Shown: positions 33,654 to 43,901 of the stretch, piece by piece
Position numbering within the stretch: position 1 is the first letter of the stretch
Layout of the letters: the number at the start of each line of letters is the position of its first letter
Assembly: GCA_023374045.1 (NCBI GenBank)
Contig: CM041779.1
Span: 267,168,131 to 267,232,130, forward strand
Source: Limonium bicolor
Lineage: Eukaryota > Streptophyta > Magnoliopsida > Caryophyllales > Plumbaginaceae
Direction: 5' to 3'
DNA: 64,000 bases
The notes under the pieces: generated by a model
What the model was told of the DNA's origin: nothing
The model's database searches: none
What the model saw: the letters and a program-made list of their open reading frames with translations, nothing else
Made by a program: the position numbers and the translations under genes

Positions 33654-34703
33654 CTAAATATCGCTGCATTCGGAGAACTGAAGTCCCTGGTCATAAAGGT
33701 CTTGGATCGTGTGCCTTAAAGCCTTGCAATCGTCGGTGTCATGGCCAGGTAATTGGTGGTACCGGCAAAACTGACTTAGATTCCTTCCTTTCTGAGGGAC
33801 CCCAGGCCGGGGGGTGAGAGGTTGTAGTATGCTTCGCTCCTGGAGTCTTTTAAAAACCTGGCTCAACGGTCGGCCGATGTCTGTGAACTCTCTCTGACGG
33901 AGTTTCTTTTTAGGTGGCTCTGATGCTCCAATAGCCCAACCTGATTCTCTTAGCCGTCGAACGGTGTTTACCTCATGCTGCCTGGTTCTCTTTTGGATGC
34001 CTCTTTGGACGCAAGCTGCTGTCCTTGAACCATTTCCGGTGTCTTCTGAGTCCCCAAGCTTTAATTCTCCCTTATGGATCAACTCCTCTAGGACACCAAC
34101 TTGTCCCATCAGCAAGTCGAAACTAGGAAAGTATGTGAGTTTCAGCTTCTCATTGTATTGCCTTCGCATATTCTCGATTACCATTCGGATTTGCTCCTGT
34201 TCGTCCATATTTGTGAGCATAGCGGCTGCCTTCATCCTCCAACGCTTGACGAAGTCGGTCATTGATTCGCCTTCTGTTTGTCGTGTGTTGCAAGATCAGC
34301 CCTGGTGACTCCAAAACTTCTAGCGTACTCAAAATGATGCAGAAAGGCTTCACAGACCTCCTCGTAGTCTTGGTATTCATCCTTCGAGTTATGTACCAAC
34401 TGAGGAGTCTCATCAAGATAGCGAGCAAATACCTTGGCCTTTTGCATATCGTTCAGCAAAAGGATAGACATTTCTCTATCGAACATTGCCAAATGAAGCT
34501 GTGGGTCGGAGGAACCCTTGTACAGAGGAAGTGCTGGCAGTTTCAACTTTGGAGGGGACCGATCTCGGGATACAATCCAGTGGAAAAGTAATCAAAACCA
34601 ACGGCTTGTTGGCCTTCTCCATGCGCTCAATCTTTTTCAGCATCTCATTGAATTCTATGGCTAACTGAGCATCCGTGTTGATTGGAATTCCTCCTTCTGC
34701 CAT
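33654..34703 (-). pseudogene. gag: Broken Ty3-type gag of the gag-only element
   Basis: Three overlapping minus-strand frames encode pieces of one Gag: 34703-34476 (N-terminal, starts MAEGGIPINTD), 34546-34259 (capsid region, with the plant-Ty3 pattern LPALPLYKGSSDPQLHL) and 34262-33654 (starts MTDFVKRW, then a basic region, then a knuckle). The C-terminal knuckle reads FCRYHQLPGHDTDDC, a C-x2-H-x4-H-x4-C arrangement seen in Tat/Ogre-lineage Gags. Gag would package the genomic RNA in virus-like particles. Two frame changes, near 34550 and 34290, prevent one continuous product unless they are sequence errors. No protease follows. Confidence 0.88.
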
Positions 34704-35881
34704 TCTCGGATTAGGCTACCTGTTTCCAAGGTGTCCATTATTAGCTGACAAAAGGAAGTGGGCCGAATGATACTAGGGCGAAAATGACGTTCACAAGGTA
34801 GATCGAAAACCAAACAGCTTATACTGAAAGGAAGTGGGCCAGGATGCCCAGAAATGAGGTGTTGGGATGGAGTACTTTTGATGGAATTTGGACTGAAATC
34901 TAAACGGATGGCTTTGATTGTGCCTAAGAGGTGACACCTGGATCTATGATTTTGGCATAGGGCCATGACAAGAAGTCTACCTAGATTGGAATGAGCCCTT
35001 GGGCCGGGATGTGTTTGGGCCTGAAGTAAAGCACATGAGCTGGAATGGTCCCTAAATCACGAATGGGTCTAACTTTCTTTGGGTAGAGAATGGTTGCTAA
35101 AAAAAGATTTTATTTTCAGGACTTGTGAGTTATTTCAAGTTTAGGTGGATTTCCTTTTTATGGGCCTAGAACTAATTGGATAATTCAAATTGGGCCAGAA
35201 GAGAAATCACCTAAGTCTAAGCCTTTGGGCTGAAGCCCGAATGACTCACATATTAAACCAAACAGGACCGGGCCGCAATCAAGTAGAGCCGCCGATTCGG
35301 TTGGGCTAGGTTGATGTAGGAGAAATTCCTATCAATCTCTAGCTGGGTAGTGGGCCGATCATACAAGCAAACAAGGCCCACACAAATTCAACATGTCCTC
35401 ACTTGACGGTTAAATCAAGGGTATGGATCGATCCGGAGAGGTGCTTGGGGCATGGGCCCAGGTCACCTCAAAGGAATAGGGCTTGCACGCTATTCTCTTT
35501 GGGCTTCCCCACTTTTTTCACATCACCTGAAGGTGTGCGTCTACGGTCGGGTCTTTGACTGACCAAACAATGGGCTAGGTAAGGACACTGCCAGGAAAAC
35601 GCTTGGGGCTAAGGCCCAGGTATTAAGGGGATGTGGTTAGACGACATCCTCCTCTTTTCCCCCGCTTATTCACATCACCTAAAAGGTGTGAGTCCCTGAC
35701 AGGGGACCCTCAAACGGGTCCGGGGTAAAATGGTTTGCGTGACCCTCGCTCTCATATGATGCAAAAGTACAGAAATTTAAATTGCGCACAAAAGTAAACA
35801 AACAATGTAATAAAGCCATAAATAAACATTTTCAAGTTAAGCCCTCTTTCTTAAAATTAAACAAGTTAAAATTAAGAAGTT
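34704..35881 (-). mobile_element. Gag-only element leader (5' UTR)
   Basis: About 1.2 kb between the primer site and gag. It is rich in GGGCC words. Two diverged blocks of about 150 bp (about 35440-35565 and 35600-35700) each contain GCTTGGGG, GGCCCAGGT and TTCACATCACCT, so the leader includes an old tandem duplication. A short frame at 34661-34966 is not recognised. Confidence 0.65.
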
Positions 35882-35899
35882 TCCCCAGCAGAGTCGCCA
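35882..35899 (-). other. Primer binding site, TGGCGACTC type
   Basis: On the element strand TGGCGACTCTGCTGGGGA starts three bases after the 5' LTR end. From family knowledge this class of site is found in Ogre/Tat elements and is thought to use an arginine tRNA; I cannot verify the tRNA here. It differs from the initiator-Met site of the surrounding LARD, so the two elements belong to different lineages. Confidence 0.85.
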
Positions 35900-35902
35900 G
35901 TC

Positions 35903-37656
35903 TGTGAGCCTCGATTTTAAACCCTATCCTATGTGATTAAGTTGATTAGGATCTAATCGGGTTTTAGGTCCACTTATAACCTAAGATTAATAACTATGTC
36001 ATATAACAATAATTATTAAAACCTAAGCTAGCCACTGGAACCTATTATGAGTCGCCACCTAATTTTAACCTAGATCAAATTAGGAAAGGAGAGTTCGGGT
36101 TCGGGGGCTTGATATTCGACTTATTTAGGGTTCAATTACTTTCATTACCCTTCCTAGGTCGTTTTTCCTCTACTTGTTTATTTACGGCTTATTACAGTTG
36201 TTTTAACCTAGTGCGCGCTTCTGTTTTTTTTTTTTTTTAACGTTTTTTGACAGAAAATTAAAGTGAAATTGAAAGCTACCTAAACTAGGGTTTCGGAGGC
36301 AGAATTAGGTCAAATTTTGCTTACGTCCGTAGCCACGGACCAAAAGTCCGAGACCACGGACCCCAGTTAACCTAAATATACAGAAAAGTCGAAATTGAAG
36401 GAAAACAAAAATTTGCAAAGTCCGGGGCCACGGACAGGCTGTCCGTGGGCCCGGACATCGTTAGAAAAACCTAAGTTTTGAATTTTTTAAAATCCCGCCG
36501 CCGTCCGTGGGTGTCCGTGGTCTCGGACAACGCGTCCGAGGTCCCGGACCATAGGTCCGAGGTCACGGACCACCCACGGACAGGGGTTTTCAGAAGGTTC
36601 CCGAGGGTGTTTTGAGCTCAAATTTTATGGGTGTGTAGCCTGAAAGATTTACAAGTCGTTAGTGATTGAAAGTTTTCAATTTGAACTCGAATTAAGCACG
36701 AAACTTGGTAAACAAGTTATTGGACAGAAGCTTAAACAAACGTCAATACAGAAGCGTAAACAGGTTGGTTTGAACCCAAACTTTGACAGAGAGTTAACAA
36801 GGTCGTGGGGAATCAGAAAAGTGGGATTGTAACCTGTTTTACCTTCGAATTCAAGATGATTCTTCACGTTGGGATTCTTCGGAGGCTCCGATGATGCCGG
36901 TTCCGGATTGAGTTCGACCCGGGCTTCTGGTTGTTGATTGTTGATGATGTTCTTCACGTTTTGGAGGTGGTTTGGTTGATGTTTGATGATTGTTGATGTG
37001 TTAGGAATTGAAAAGTGTGTTTAGGTGGTGATTTCGAGAGATTTTTGATGTGATTTTGGTGCTTGGATGTGTAAAAACGTGAGGAGAATGAGACGGCTAG
37101 GTTTTCTGGTTGCTTAGGGTTCTTGAGGTTCTGATTTGATCATGGGATAAGGTTCCTTATATAGACTTCCTTAAAGATAGAAAAATCCGGTCAAAACCGA
37201 GATTTACCGACGTTTTAGCTCAAGGGCTTCCAAAAGGAATTTGATTATGAAATTTCACACATGGGTAAAGGATGATAATTCTGATTTTTCTAAAGTGAGA
37301 TCGAATTTTTTGGATATTGGAATATTTTTAAATTCAATTTCCCGTCAGATTCAATCAGAAATTGCTAGAAAATTATTGGAAATTCGAAAAATCAAAATTC
37401 CAACGCCATTATGCTTCAAATGTCATCCTTTATCATGGGTTAAAATTTCAAAGCATTTTGAATTGATTTGACCCTTATTTGGAGGAGAGAGAAAGCCTAT
37501 AGGGGGCTTAGGAGCCTTGAAAAATTACGAAAATGCCCCTGGAGATGACTAAGCTGTCCCTAGTACTCTGAAACGTGCCGATCGAACTGGGAACCCTTGC
37601 TACTAGCCTATTAGTAGAGACTTTCTTCCGGGGGGGTTGAAATTTTGGGTATAACA
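35903..37656 (-). mobile_element. 5' LTR of the gag-only element
   Basis: 1754 bp, TG...CA on its own strand, with GACCC immediately beyond at 37657-37661. It has a TATA-like box at 37155-37164 and a GC-rich palindrome cluster at about 36325-36588. From about 36250 rightward it is almost identical to the other LTR. The first 340 bases contain most of the differences. Confidence 0.95.
36676..36957 (-). CDS. LTR leader reading frame, second copy
   Basis: The same 93-codon frame as at 28822-29103, with one Arg-to-Cys and one Gln-to-Pro change visible. In this LTR it would lie in the 5' leader of the genomic RNA, upstream of gag. Function is unknown and may be none. Confidence 0.2.
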   Translation of the reverse strand: MKNIINNQQPEARVELNPEPASSEPPKNPNVKNHLEFEGKTGYNPTFLIPHDLVNSLSKFGFKPTCLRFCIDVCLSFCPITCLPSFVLNSSSN

Positions 37657-38089
37657 GACCCCTTTTTTCCCGTGAGATCATTGACTTTATACCACGGTTA
37701 AAAGCCCGAACCATGGTATAAAGTGAGTATTAATGACGGTTATTGTGTAGAACCGTGGTATTTAATTTATAAAATGAACTAATAAACCACGGTTATTCGT
37801 AAAACCGTGGTTTATAGTTTTTTTTTTTTGAAAAATCGCCGGCGATTTTAGCGCCGCCTTCAACTAATTCAACAGAGCTCAAACACTGCAGAATGCAGAA
37901 CATGTATGTTCCTTGTATGCGAATTAGGGTTGCAAAATAAATGAGTGAATGTTGTATTCCTTGTTCGTCGGTGGGTTACAAAATTACCGTGTTCGTCGGT
38001 GGGCTACAAATTACCGTCTGTTTGCCGGTTAGGGTTGCAAAATTTTACAATGAAGATGAAGAAAAGCATGTGTTCCTTGTTCGCAAATA

Positions 38090-38330
38090 TTACCGTGAAG
38101 AAGAGGCGCAGAGTATTTGTTACTTGTTCGTAAAAATTACCGTCAAGAAGAGGCGCAGAGCATGAAGAAGAGGCGCATGTGTTTCTTGTTTTCCAATTCG
38201 CCGGTGGGTTGCAAAGTTGAAGAAGAAGAGGCGCAGAGCATGAAGAAGAGGAGCATTTGTTCCATGTTCGCCAGTGGGTTGCAAAAAAAAATGCGAAGTT
38301 GAAGAGAAGAAGAGTTGAGAGCATGTTCGA
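38090..38330. repeat. GAAGAAGAGGCGCAGAGCAT minisatellite
   Basis: Four to five imperfect units built on AAGAAGAGGCGCAGAGCAT, with TTCGCCGGTGGGTTGCAAA as a second recurring word, lie in the middle of the CACTA element. Confidence 0.75.
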
Positions 38331-38434
38331 TTTGTTCGACAGTGTTGGTTGTAAAACAGTGAGAGCAATATATCTAATAGGAGAAGGAGAAAGAGCCGCG
38401 TTAATTTTCGCGGAAAATTTGAATTCCCGCTTAG

Positions 38435-38775
38435 ACTATATACCACGGTTCTACCAAGAAACCGTCATTTAAAGTTTTTTTTACCATGACTGAAAACGAG
38501 CGGTTGTCATACAACCGTGGTATATAATGCAAGGGGTCAAAGTATATATGACGGTTCGACCTATAACCGTGGTATATAATAAAACGCGTCAAACTATATA
38601 TGACGGTTTCTTCAGAACCGTGGTATATAATAAAACACGTAAAGCTATATACGACGGTTCTGCGTGGAACCATGGTATAAAATCTCCCGCCGACACTTTT
38701 TGTGACGGTTATGATCATAACCGTGGTATAAAGTTTCTAAATAACGGTTACGAGTATAACCGTGGTTTAAAGTGC
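38435..38775. repeat. CACTA right subterminal hairpin units
   Basis: About six units of 55-65 bp, each pairing GACGGTT with AACCGTGGTATATA, as at 38550-38577, 38602-38628 and 38654-38676. Density and motif match the left subterminal region, as expected for paired transposase-binding ends. Confidence 0.8.
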
Positions 38776-38802
38776 GTCATTTAAAATGTTTTTCTACTAG
38801 TG

Positions 38803-39181
38803 ATCTTACATGCTTAGGCATGGGTATCCGGTCAAAACCATGGAGGTGAAGCTAGTTTTGAGTCAGTGGAAGTGTTGATTAGTTTTGAAACCACTACAAC
38901 GTTCGTGCGGCGGTCCTAAGTGGCCGGTTGGGTGCGGTGACAATGTGTGTTTTGTATTTTTCCAAGGGCACTGGGGCAGTGTAGTCCCGAGTAAGTATGA
39001 GTAAGTAAGTATGAGTAAGTGCCTGAGGATCTCTATATGTGCAAATGAATTCGATCTGAACCAAAGGACCGTAGAGCCAGAAAGTGTAAGTGCTCAAGTC
39101 ATGACGGTCGTGAACCAGAAAGCGTAAGTGTTCAAACGTGACCGGTACCTGAGGGATCGCTTGACATGGGAGAGGATGGTA
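38803..39181 (+). mobile_element. LARD internal region, segment 3
   Basis: After the CACTA TSD (ATC) the LARD interior resumes. GTTTTGAAACCACTACAACG, TTTTTCCAAGGGCA and ATGTGCAAATGAATT match 57850-58050 of the second copy. It ends with TGGTA, the TSD of the next insert. The stretch next to the CACTA insertion (38806-38880) aligns less well with the second copy. Confidence 0.75.
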
Positions 39182-41404
39182 TGTTATAACCCACAATTCA
39201 TACCTTGTATTATATCTGCTGCAACGTTATTCTAAAGTTGGATTTAAATCCCTTGCTGTCAGTTGAGACGTCAGCGACATTGTTTCATTTGTTAAGGACG
39301 AGGAGGTCTTTCGGTTAATTAATTAAGGTAATTAATTATCTGGTTTATAAGGAAAAGGTTTCCTTATTTTTACATTCATTCTCTGATCATTGGTAATCAC
39401 GTCTGATAGGTCGTGGGAGCGTTGTCAGTTTTCAAAGTCAGAACGAGCGTTCTTCTCTCTCTCTCTCCTTCATCTGCTGGGAATTATGGTTCTGCTGTTG
39501 CGATCAGATTGTCCTTGTTACTGCTGTGTTCCTCTTCTTTCACTCAGGTTTGTGTTGCGATTATTCTGGATTCCGCTGTGGTTTTCTTCTCTCCCAGTCT
39601 CTGATTTCGGGGGTTCTGAATGTATTGATTCAGCGACGAAAACTCTGCGTTGGGAGTTCGGATTGTTGAGGCTACGCTACTGCAGCCTTTTGGATTCCTC
39701 GGCAGCTTGTATTCAGGTAAAGGTTGGCATCCATTATCTTGACAATTCAGATTTTGTGTTTCGATGTTCTGATTTGGGGGTTGTTCTTCTCTGCGAATTC
39801 AGTGTTTGGGTGGCATCATCGGCTTTCGTTTCGGGATTCTGCGTGGTTGGGCCCTGCTGTTTCTGATTCGGGATTTGTCTGCTAATCGAGGTAGGTGGTT
39901 ACTCGATTCGGTTTGGAAGTTCAGCCATGGGGTTTGCAAGGTTTTGTCGTTCGATTTGTGTGCGGATTTCGATTGTTGTTGTCTGTTTAAATTGTGTTTC
40001 TGAATGGCTAAACCCCCATGGTCTCCTGTATTTATGACTGTTTTGGTGTGTGTTCTGAATTGGCGATTCGTGGTGTCGAATCGCGTTGTTTTTCTGCTCT
40101 GTTCGTCTTCTGAAATCTGCAGTTTTCGCACTGTCCGAACTTCCGTCCGAGCTTTGAAGTTCGGACAGTGCGTTTTGCCTTTTTGATTTTCTAAGTTCGG
40201 GGTATGTCCGAACATCTGTCCGAACTTAGATGTTCGGACACACCCTTAGTTTCTCTTCTGATTTTAGTTCGACCTGTGTCCGAACTTCGACGTCCGGACA
40301 CAAGGTCGGACCTTCCACGTGATTTTTCTCGTAAAACCTGTCCGAACATCAGTCCGAACCTTGATGTTTGGACGGTCTGAAATTTCCTGTATGATTTCAA
40401 ATTGACTTGTGTCCGAACATTGATGTCCGGACACAAGTTCGGACATTTGGCTATTCTGGTTTCTGAGTCTCGACTTGCGTCCGAACTTCGATGTCCGGAC
40501 CCAAGTTCGGACACCTCACTGTTTTCAGCATAACTTCTTCGTTCGAACTCCGATTTGAGTGCCATTTGCGGCGTTGGATTCCCTATGAACTGTACTACTG
40601 ATTTATGAGTGTTTTTGCATATCTAAATGCTATTTTGCTTCTGTTTATGCAATCCTTCTGTTTCGGGACATTACCCTTTGTTTCTGAGCCGTGAATGGCT
40701 GGGTCGAGCTATTCCGTGGTATACCATGTAGACGTCATTTTGAGTGTGGGTCATTCCCTTTCTGTTCTATGGGGTTGACGAACCCTTTGGCTCATTAGAG
40801 TCATTTCTGCGTTGTCGAGAGACCTGTTATGGTCTATGGGTCTTCGACCCTTCTGAGTGTGTGCATTGTGTCTTGTCCCTTTCTGTTTAAGAACTCTGAT
40901 TGTTTCTGAATTGGGAACTCTTGTGTTCCCCTCTGTCTCCGTTACTGATTCTGAAAACTTGACTGTTTGAGAATGTGGATATAATGTTTATCTTCTCCTC
41001 TTCTGATTTCAATTGTTTTGAGCGACCTTACTGATGACGGTCGCTGCTTACTGGGCATGGTTGTGTGCTCACTCCCCTACTTTTAACATTTTTGCAGATT
41101 GATCAGCGAGAATCGTCTTAAGTTTCTGAAGCTATAGTGTTTAGCTTGTTGTTCATTCAGACTAGTATTTATGATGTTGTAGCCTTCGGGCCTTACACTG
41201 TTTTGACTTTTGTTTCTGTTTGGAACATGTGTTTGGGATTTTGTATTACTTCTGTCGTATTTGAGTACTCTGGTTTACAATGTTTATAGGAAACTCTGTT
41301 TTGGGCCTTGATTGTATTTGAGCGTTTTAGAGCCTTGCGTTAATAGGTAGTAATACGCGGCGTGTAATACCCTTAACTCTTAGGCCGGTTTTAGGGGTGT
41401 TACA
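39182..41404 (+). mobile_element. Solo LTR, 2.2 kb, TSD TGGTA
   Basis: Starts TGTTATAACCCACAATTCAT and ends TTAGGGGTGTTACA, with TGGTA at 39177-39181 and 41405-41409. It has no interior and no primer site. The body differs from the other LTRs in the window; it contains a GTCCGAAC/GTTCGGAC cluster. A 158-codon frame at 39390-39866 is Cys/Ser/Leu-rich and without a recognised domain. Confidence 0.9.
40120..40515. repeat. GTCCGAACTT/AAGTTCGGAC palindrome cluster
   Basis: Around eight alternating copies of TGTCCGAACTT-like words and TTCGGACA complements, for example GTCCGAACTTAGATGTTCGGAC, with about 75-bp spacing of pairs. It is a dense set of potential stems. Confidence 0.85.
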
Positions 41405-41409
41405 TGGTA

Positions 41410-41617
41410 CCTCATTTATCTGTGGACGGACCCCATGGAGAGCTTGTAACGGATATTTTTGATTGCTATGCATGCAGTGACATGCTGTTTGGATGTGTAG
41501 TATACATCAAGTCAGACACTTGGAGTTTGACAAGTTATATGTAGAGGTCATAACCTTAGCATAGAGTATTTATACGAGCAACAATATTAGATTCACCAAC
41601 TTTGAGGGCAAAGTTCT
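41410..41617 (+). mobile_element. LARD internal region, segment 4
   Basis: The last 208 bases of interior before the polypurine tract. No gene is seen. AGTATTTATACGAG at about 41566 is AT-rich but not a convincing TATA box. Confidence 0.75.
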
Positions 41618-41632
41618 TTAAGGGGGGTAGAC
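41618..41632 (+). other. Polypurine tract of the LARD
   Basis: TTAAGGGGGGTAGAC directly precedes the 3' LTR start (TGAAATACCCC at 41633). Its position and composition are those of the plus-strand primer. Confidence 0.92.
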
Positions 41633-42885
41633 TGAAATACCCCGAACTTAAATATGGTAATTAAATCATTTTAATATGGTATTTAAGGGCCTAATAGTGC
41701 CTAAGTAATTTTGGTAAGGAAAATAAATCCAAAAGAAACAAAGAAACACTTAAAAAGCGAAAAACGCTAAATAAGTGTTAAATAACCATAGGAGGTATGA
41801 GACCTCGGTTAGCGTATTATATGGATTCCTAGGGCTTAATAAGACCAAAATAATATATGGGAACAACTCCCGAAGAAAACGAATCCAAATAATGTATTAA
41901 AACGCTAATAGAGCTTTAGCACGCGTTTTTCAAGAAAACCCGAAAACGTGATTTTAAGTGGTCAAACGAACCCGTAAAAATTATAAATCATTAAATAACT
42001 ATAATTAAGCATTAATGGAAGCTTAAGAACCATTAAAATTAAAGAAACAAGAAAATTCCGGAAAACGGGCCCGATTAGTGAATAGTGCTAAAACCGGGTA
42101 AATTAACGAGTGTTTTCTGTAAAAAAATGAAAAACGCTCCAGCATGTATAAGTATAGTGGGCCGGTTTCTTTAGTGACTCAGCCCTCCATGTTGACTCAA
42201 CTGACCTTACTAACTAAAGAAGGAACAAAAACAAAAGCAAAAGTGAAAGAATAGTACAAAAGCTACTTTTAGTCTTTTCTCTCCTCTACTCCCCCTCTAT
42301 CTCACGTTCCCCCCCCCCCCCCACCACCAGAATTATCCTTCTTCTTTGTTCTGCTGGGGATGATTTTGAAGCTCCTCAAAAGCTTCCATGGCTTCTCCAT
42401 CTTTCCAAGCTTGCACAAGCTTCATTTAAGCCCCAAATCGAAAATAAATTGCATATTCTTCTTCCCCTCATCAAGCTCTACATTTCTATCTTTTCAAAAT
42501 CCAAATGGAGGAGTTTGACCTCCATGGGTTTTGGGCATTTGAAGAGTAAACTACACCATCTTGAAGCTTGGAGCCTCCTCTCTCCATTAAGGTAAAAATT
42601 TCCATGAAAAACTCATCTTTTCTCCATCTTCTAGTAAGGCCGATTTTTACCCCCTTGTAATGCCTTGTTCTTTCCTTATTTGAGATATTTTCCAAGCTTC
42701 CATGGTGGATTAGAGCCCATCCTTTGATTCATTGCAAGAAACCAATTCTAGGGTTTCAAGGTAATGACCAATCTTAGTGTCTTAAGTATTTTAATTAATG
42801 AGTTTAGTGTTTCTACTTAAACTCATTCCCTTTACTTGAATGTTGGGCTGGAGCATTGGCAAATACATTGCCCACTTGACTGATA

Positions 42886-43128
42886 ATGGATGGGAGAAGA
42901 GAAGAAGAGAATTTAGAAGAGGATTGGAATATTCAAGGTAAGAAAATCTACCTTAACTACTACCTTGATGTATTAGAATTTTTGGGAAATGGGGAAAACC
43001 AAAAGAATGAACCTAAAACTGGATGGAAAATGTGTTTGGATGAAGTAGAAAGAATTTGTAAGTTGTTGTGTGAAATAAGGGCCATAGAGCCAAGTAGTTT
43101 GTATATGTATATTGGTATGGTTGTTTGA
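42886..43128 (+). CDS. Small LTR reading frame, uninterrupted copy
   Basis: An 80-codon frame, the intact counterpart of 8253-8450, ending in GMVV. Rich in Glu and Lys at the N-terminus, with no domain. It lies upstream of the TATA-like box, so it would not be in the main transcript from this LTR. Confidence 0.15.
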   Translation: MDGRREEENLEEDWNIQGKKIYLNYYLDVLEFLGNGENQKNEPKTGWKMCLDEVERICKLLCEIRAIEPSSLYMYIGMVV

Positions 43129-43778
43129 AGAAGTGTTGGTAAATTATTATTGCTTCGATTGCTGGTAGGACCCTTGTATGGGTGTGGCTAGTTTAGGATG
43201 AAATTGAATGATGAGATGAGTTTTGGACAATGCTAGAAAGGCAACGGAGTTATGGCAAAATTTCGGTAGAAATCGAAGGTGTTCTAAGTGTATATTGAGT
43301 AAAGAATGACCTAGGATTAACTAGGTGTTTATAGGATGGATTTGGGTTGTTTAGTAACCTTGGAATGGTGTTTGGAGAACTACAATGAAGTGTGTAAAAA
43401 TCTGTAGCAAAACAGTATTTTAGTGTGTAGAAATTCTAGGAAGAAGTTAGTGTGCATAACCTTGGAAAGGAAAGGATGGACTTGGGTATAGGTAGTGCAT
43501 ATATCTAGGGAAGAATTGGGATGGTCAAAATGGGTGAGAACAAGAGGTAGGCTGTCAAGAGAAGTTTAGAAATGCACTAGAGTGCATAAGTGCAAAGATG
43601 AGTATTGAAGTTGTAGAAATTGAGCAAGGATTTGAGTAAAGGATTTGAGTAATGAATTGAGGAGGTTTAGAGTATGAATAGGGGTGTTTAAAGGTACTTA
43701 AACATGTAGGAAACTTGTGGAAATGATTAGGAAAAGATTGGGTAAAGATTGAGGTGAATTTGGAGTAATTAAAAAGGG

Positions 43779-43901
43779 GTTCTGCAGCCGACCTACCCAG
43801 GCGACCAACCCTAGACTGGGTCGGTCGGACTAAATCCTGTAACCTGGGTGCTCTCTGCATCCGACCCACCCAGGCGACCTACCCAGAGTGGGTCGGTCGG
43901 C
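43779..43901. repeat. GC-rich self-complementary cluster in 3' LTR
   Basis: The counterpart of 14110-14220, with an additional CAGGCGACCAACC unit near 43798. Words GGGTCGGTCGG and CCGACCCACCC are complementary. Confidence 0.8.

Larger units (their letters stand above)
28041..37656 (-). mobile_element. Gag-only LTR retrotransposon (TR-GAG type)
   Basis: Flanked by GACCC (28036-28040 and 37657-37661) and inserted in the CACTA element. It is read on the minus strand: 5' LTR 37656-35903, primer site 35899-35882, leader, broken gag 34703-33654, about 3.8 kb of non-coding DNA with two tandem arrays, polypurine tract 29816-29803, 3' LTR 29802-28041. No protease, reverse transcriptase or integrase is present. 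Elements with LTRs and only gag are known in plants as TR-GAGs. The primer site and gag style point to an Ogre/Tat-lineage parent. The LTRs are very alike, so the insertion is young relative to the rest. Confidence 0.9.
27870..38802. mobile_element. Non-autonomous CACTA DNA transposon (split)
   Basis: The left end reads CACTAGTGGAAAAAATGTTT. The right end, reverse-complemented, reads CACTAGTAGAAAAACATTTT, so the terminal inverted repeats match at most of about 28 positions including TGACG. TSD is ATC. After removing the retrotransposon at 28041-37656 it is about 1.3 kb. Subterminal regions are packed with ACCACGGTT and its complement AACCGTGGT. It has no transposase reading frame, so it would depend on an En/Spm-type transposase supplied elsewhere. 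The middle holds a GAAGAAGAGGCGCAGAGCAT minisatellite. Confidence 0.92.
37662..38802. mobile_element. CACTA element, right part
   Basis: Continues the CACTA element after the retrotransposon TSD. It starts with more ACCACGGTT/AACCGTGGT repeats (about 37690-37825), then a T-rich run and ATCGCCGGCGAT, a perfect 12-bp palindrome at about 37838-37849. A minisatellite follows, then six inverted-pair units and the terminal repeat. Short frames at 37941-38472 follow the minisatellite and are not recognised. Confidence 0.88.

Noticed and set aside
39390..39866. 158-codon frame in the 2.2-kb solo LTR
   Set aside because: No recognised domain, Cys/Ser/Leu/Phe-rich, entirely within LTR boundaries.
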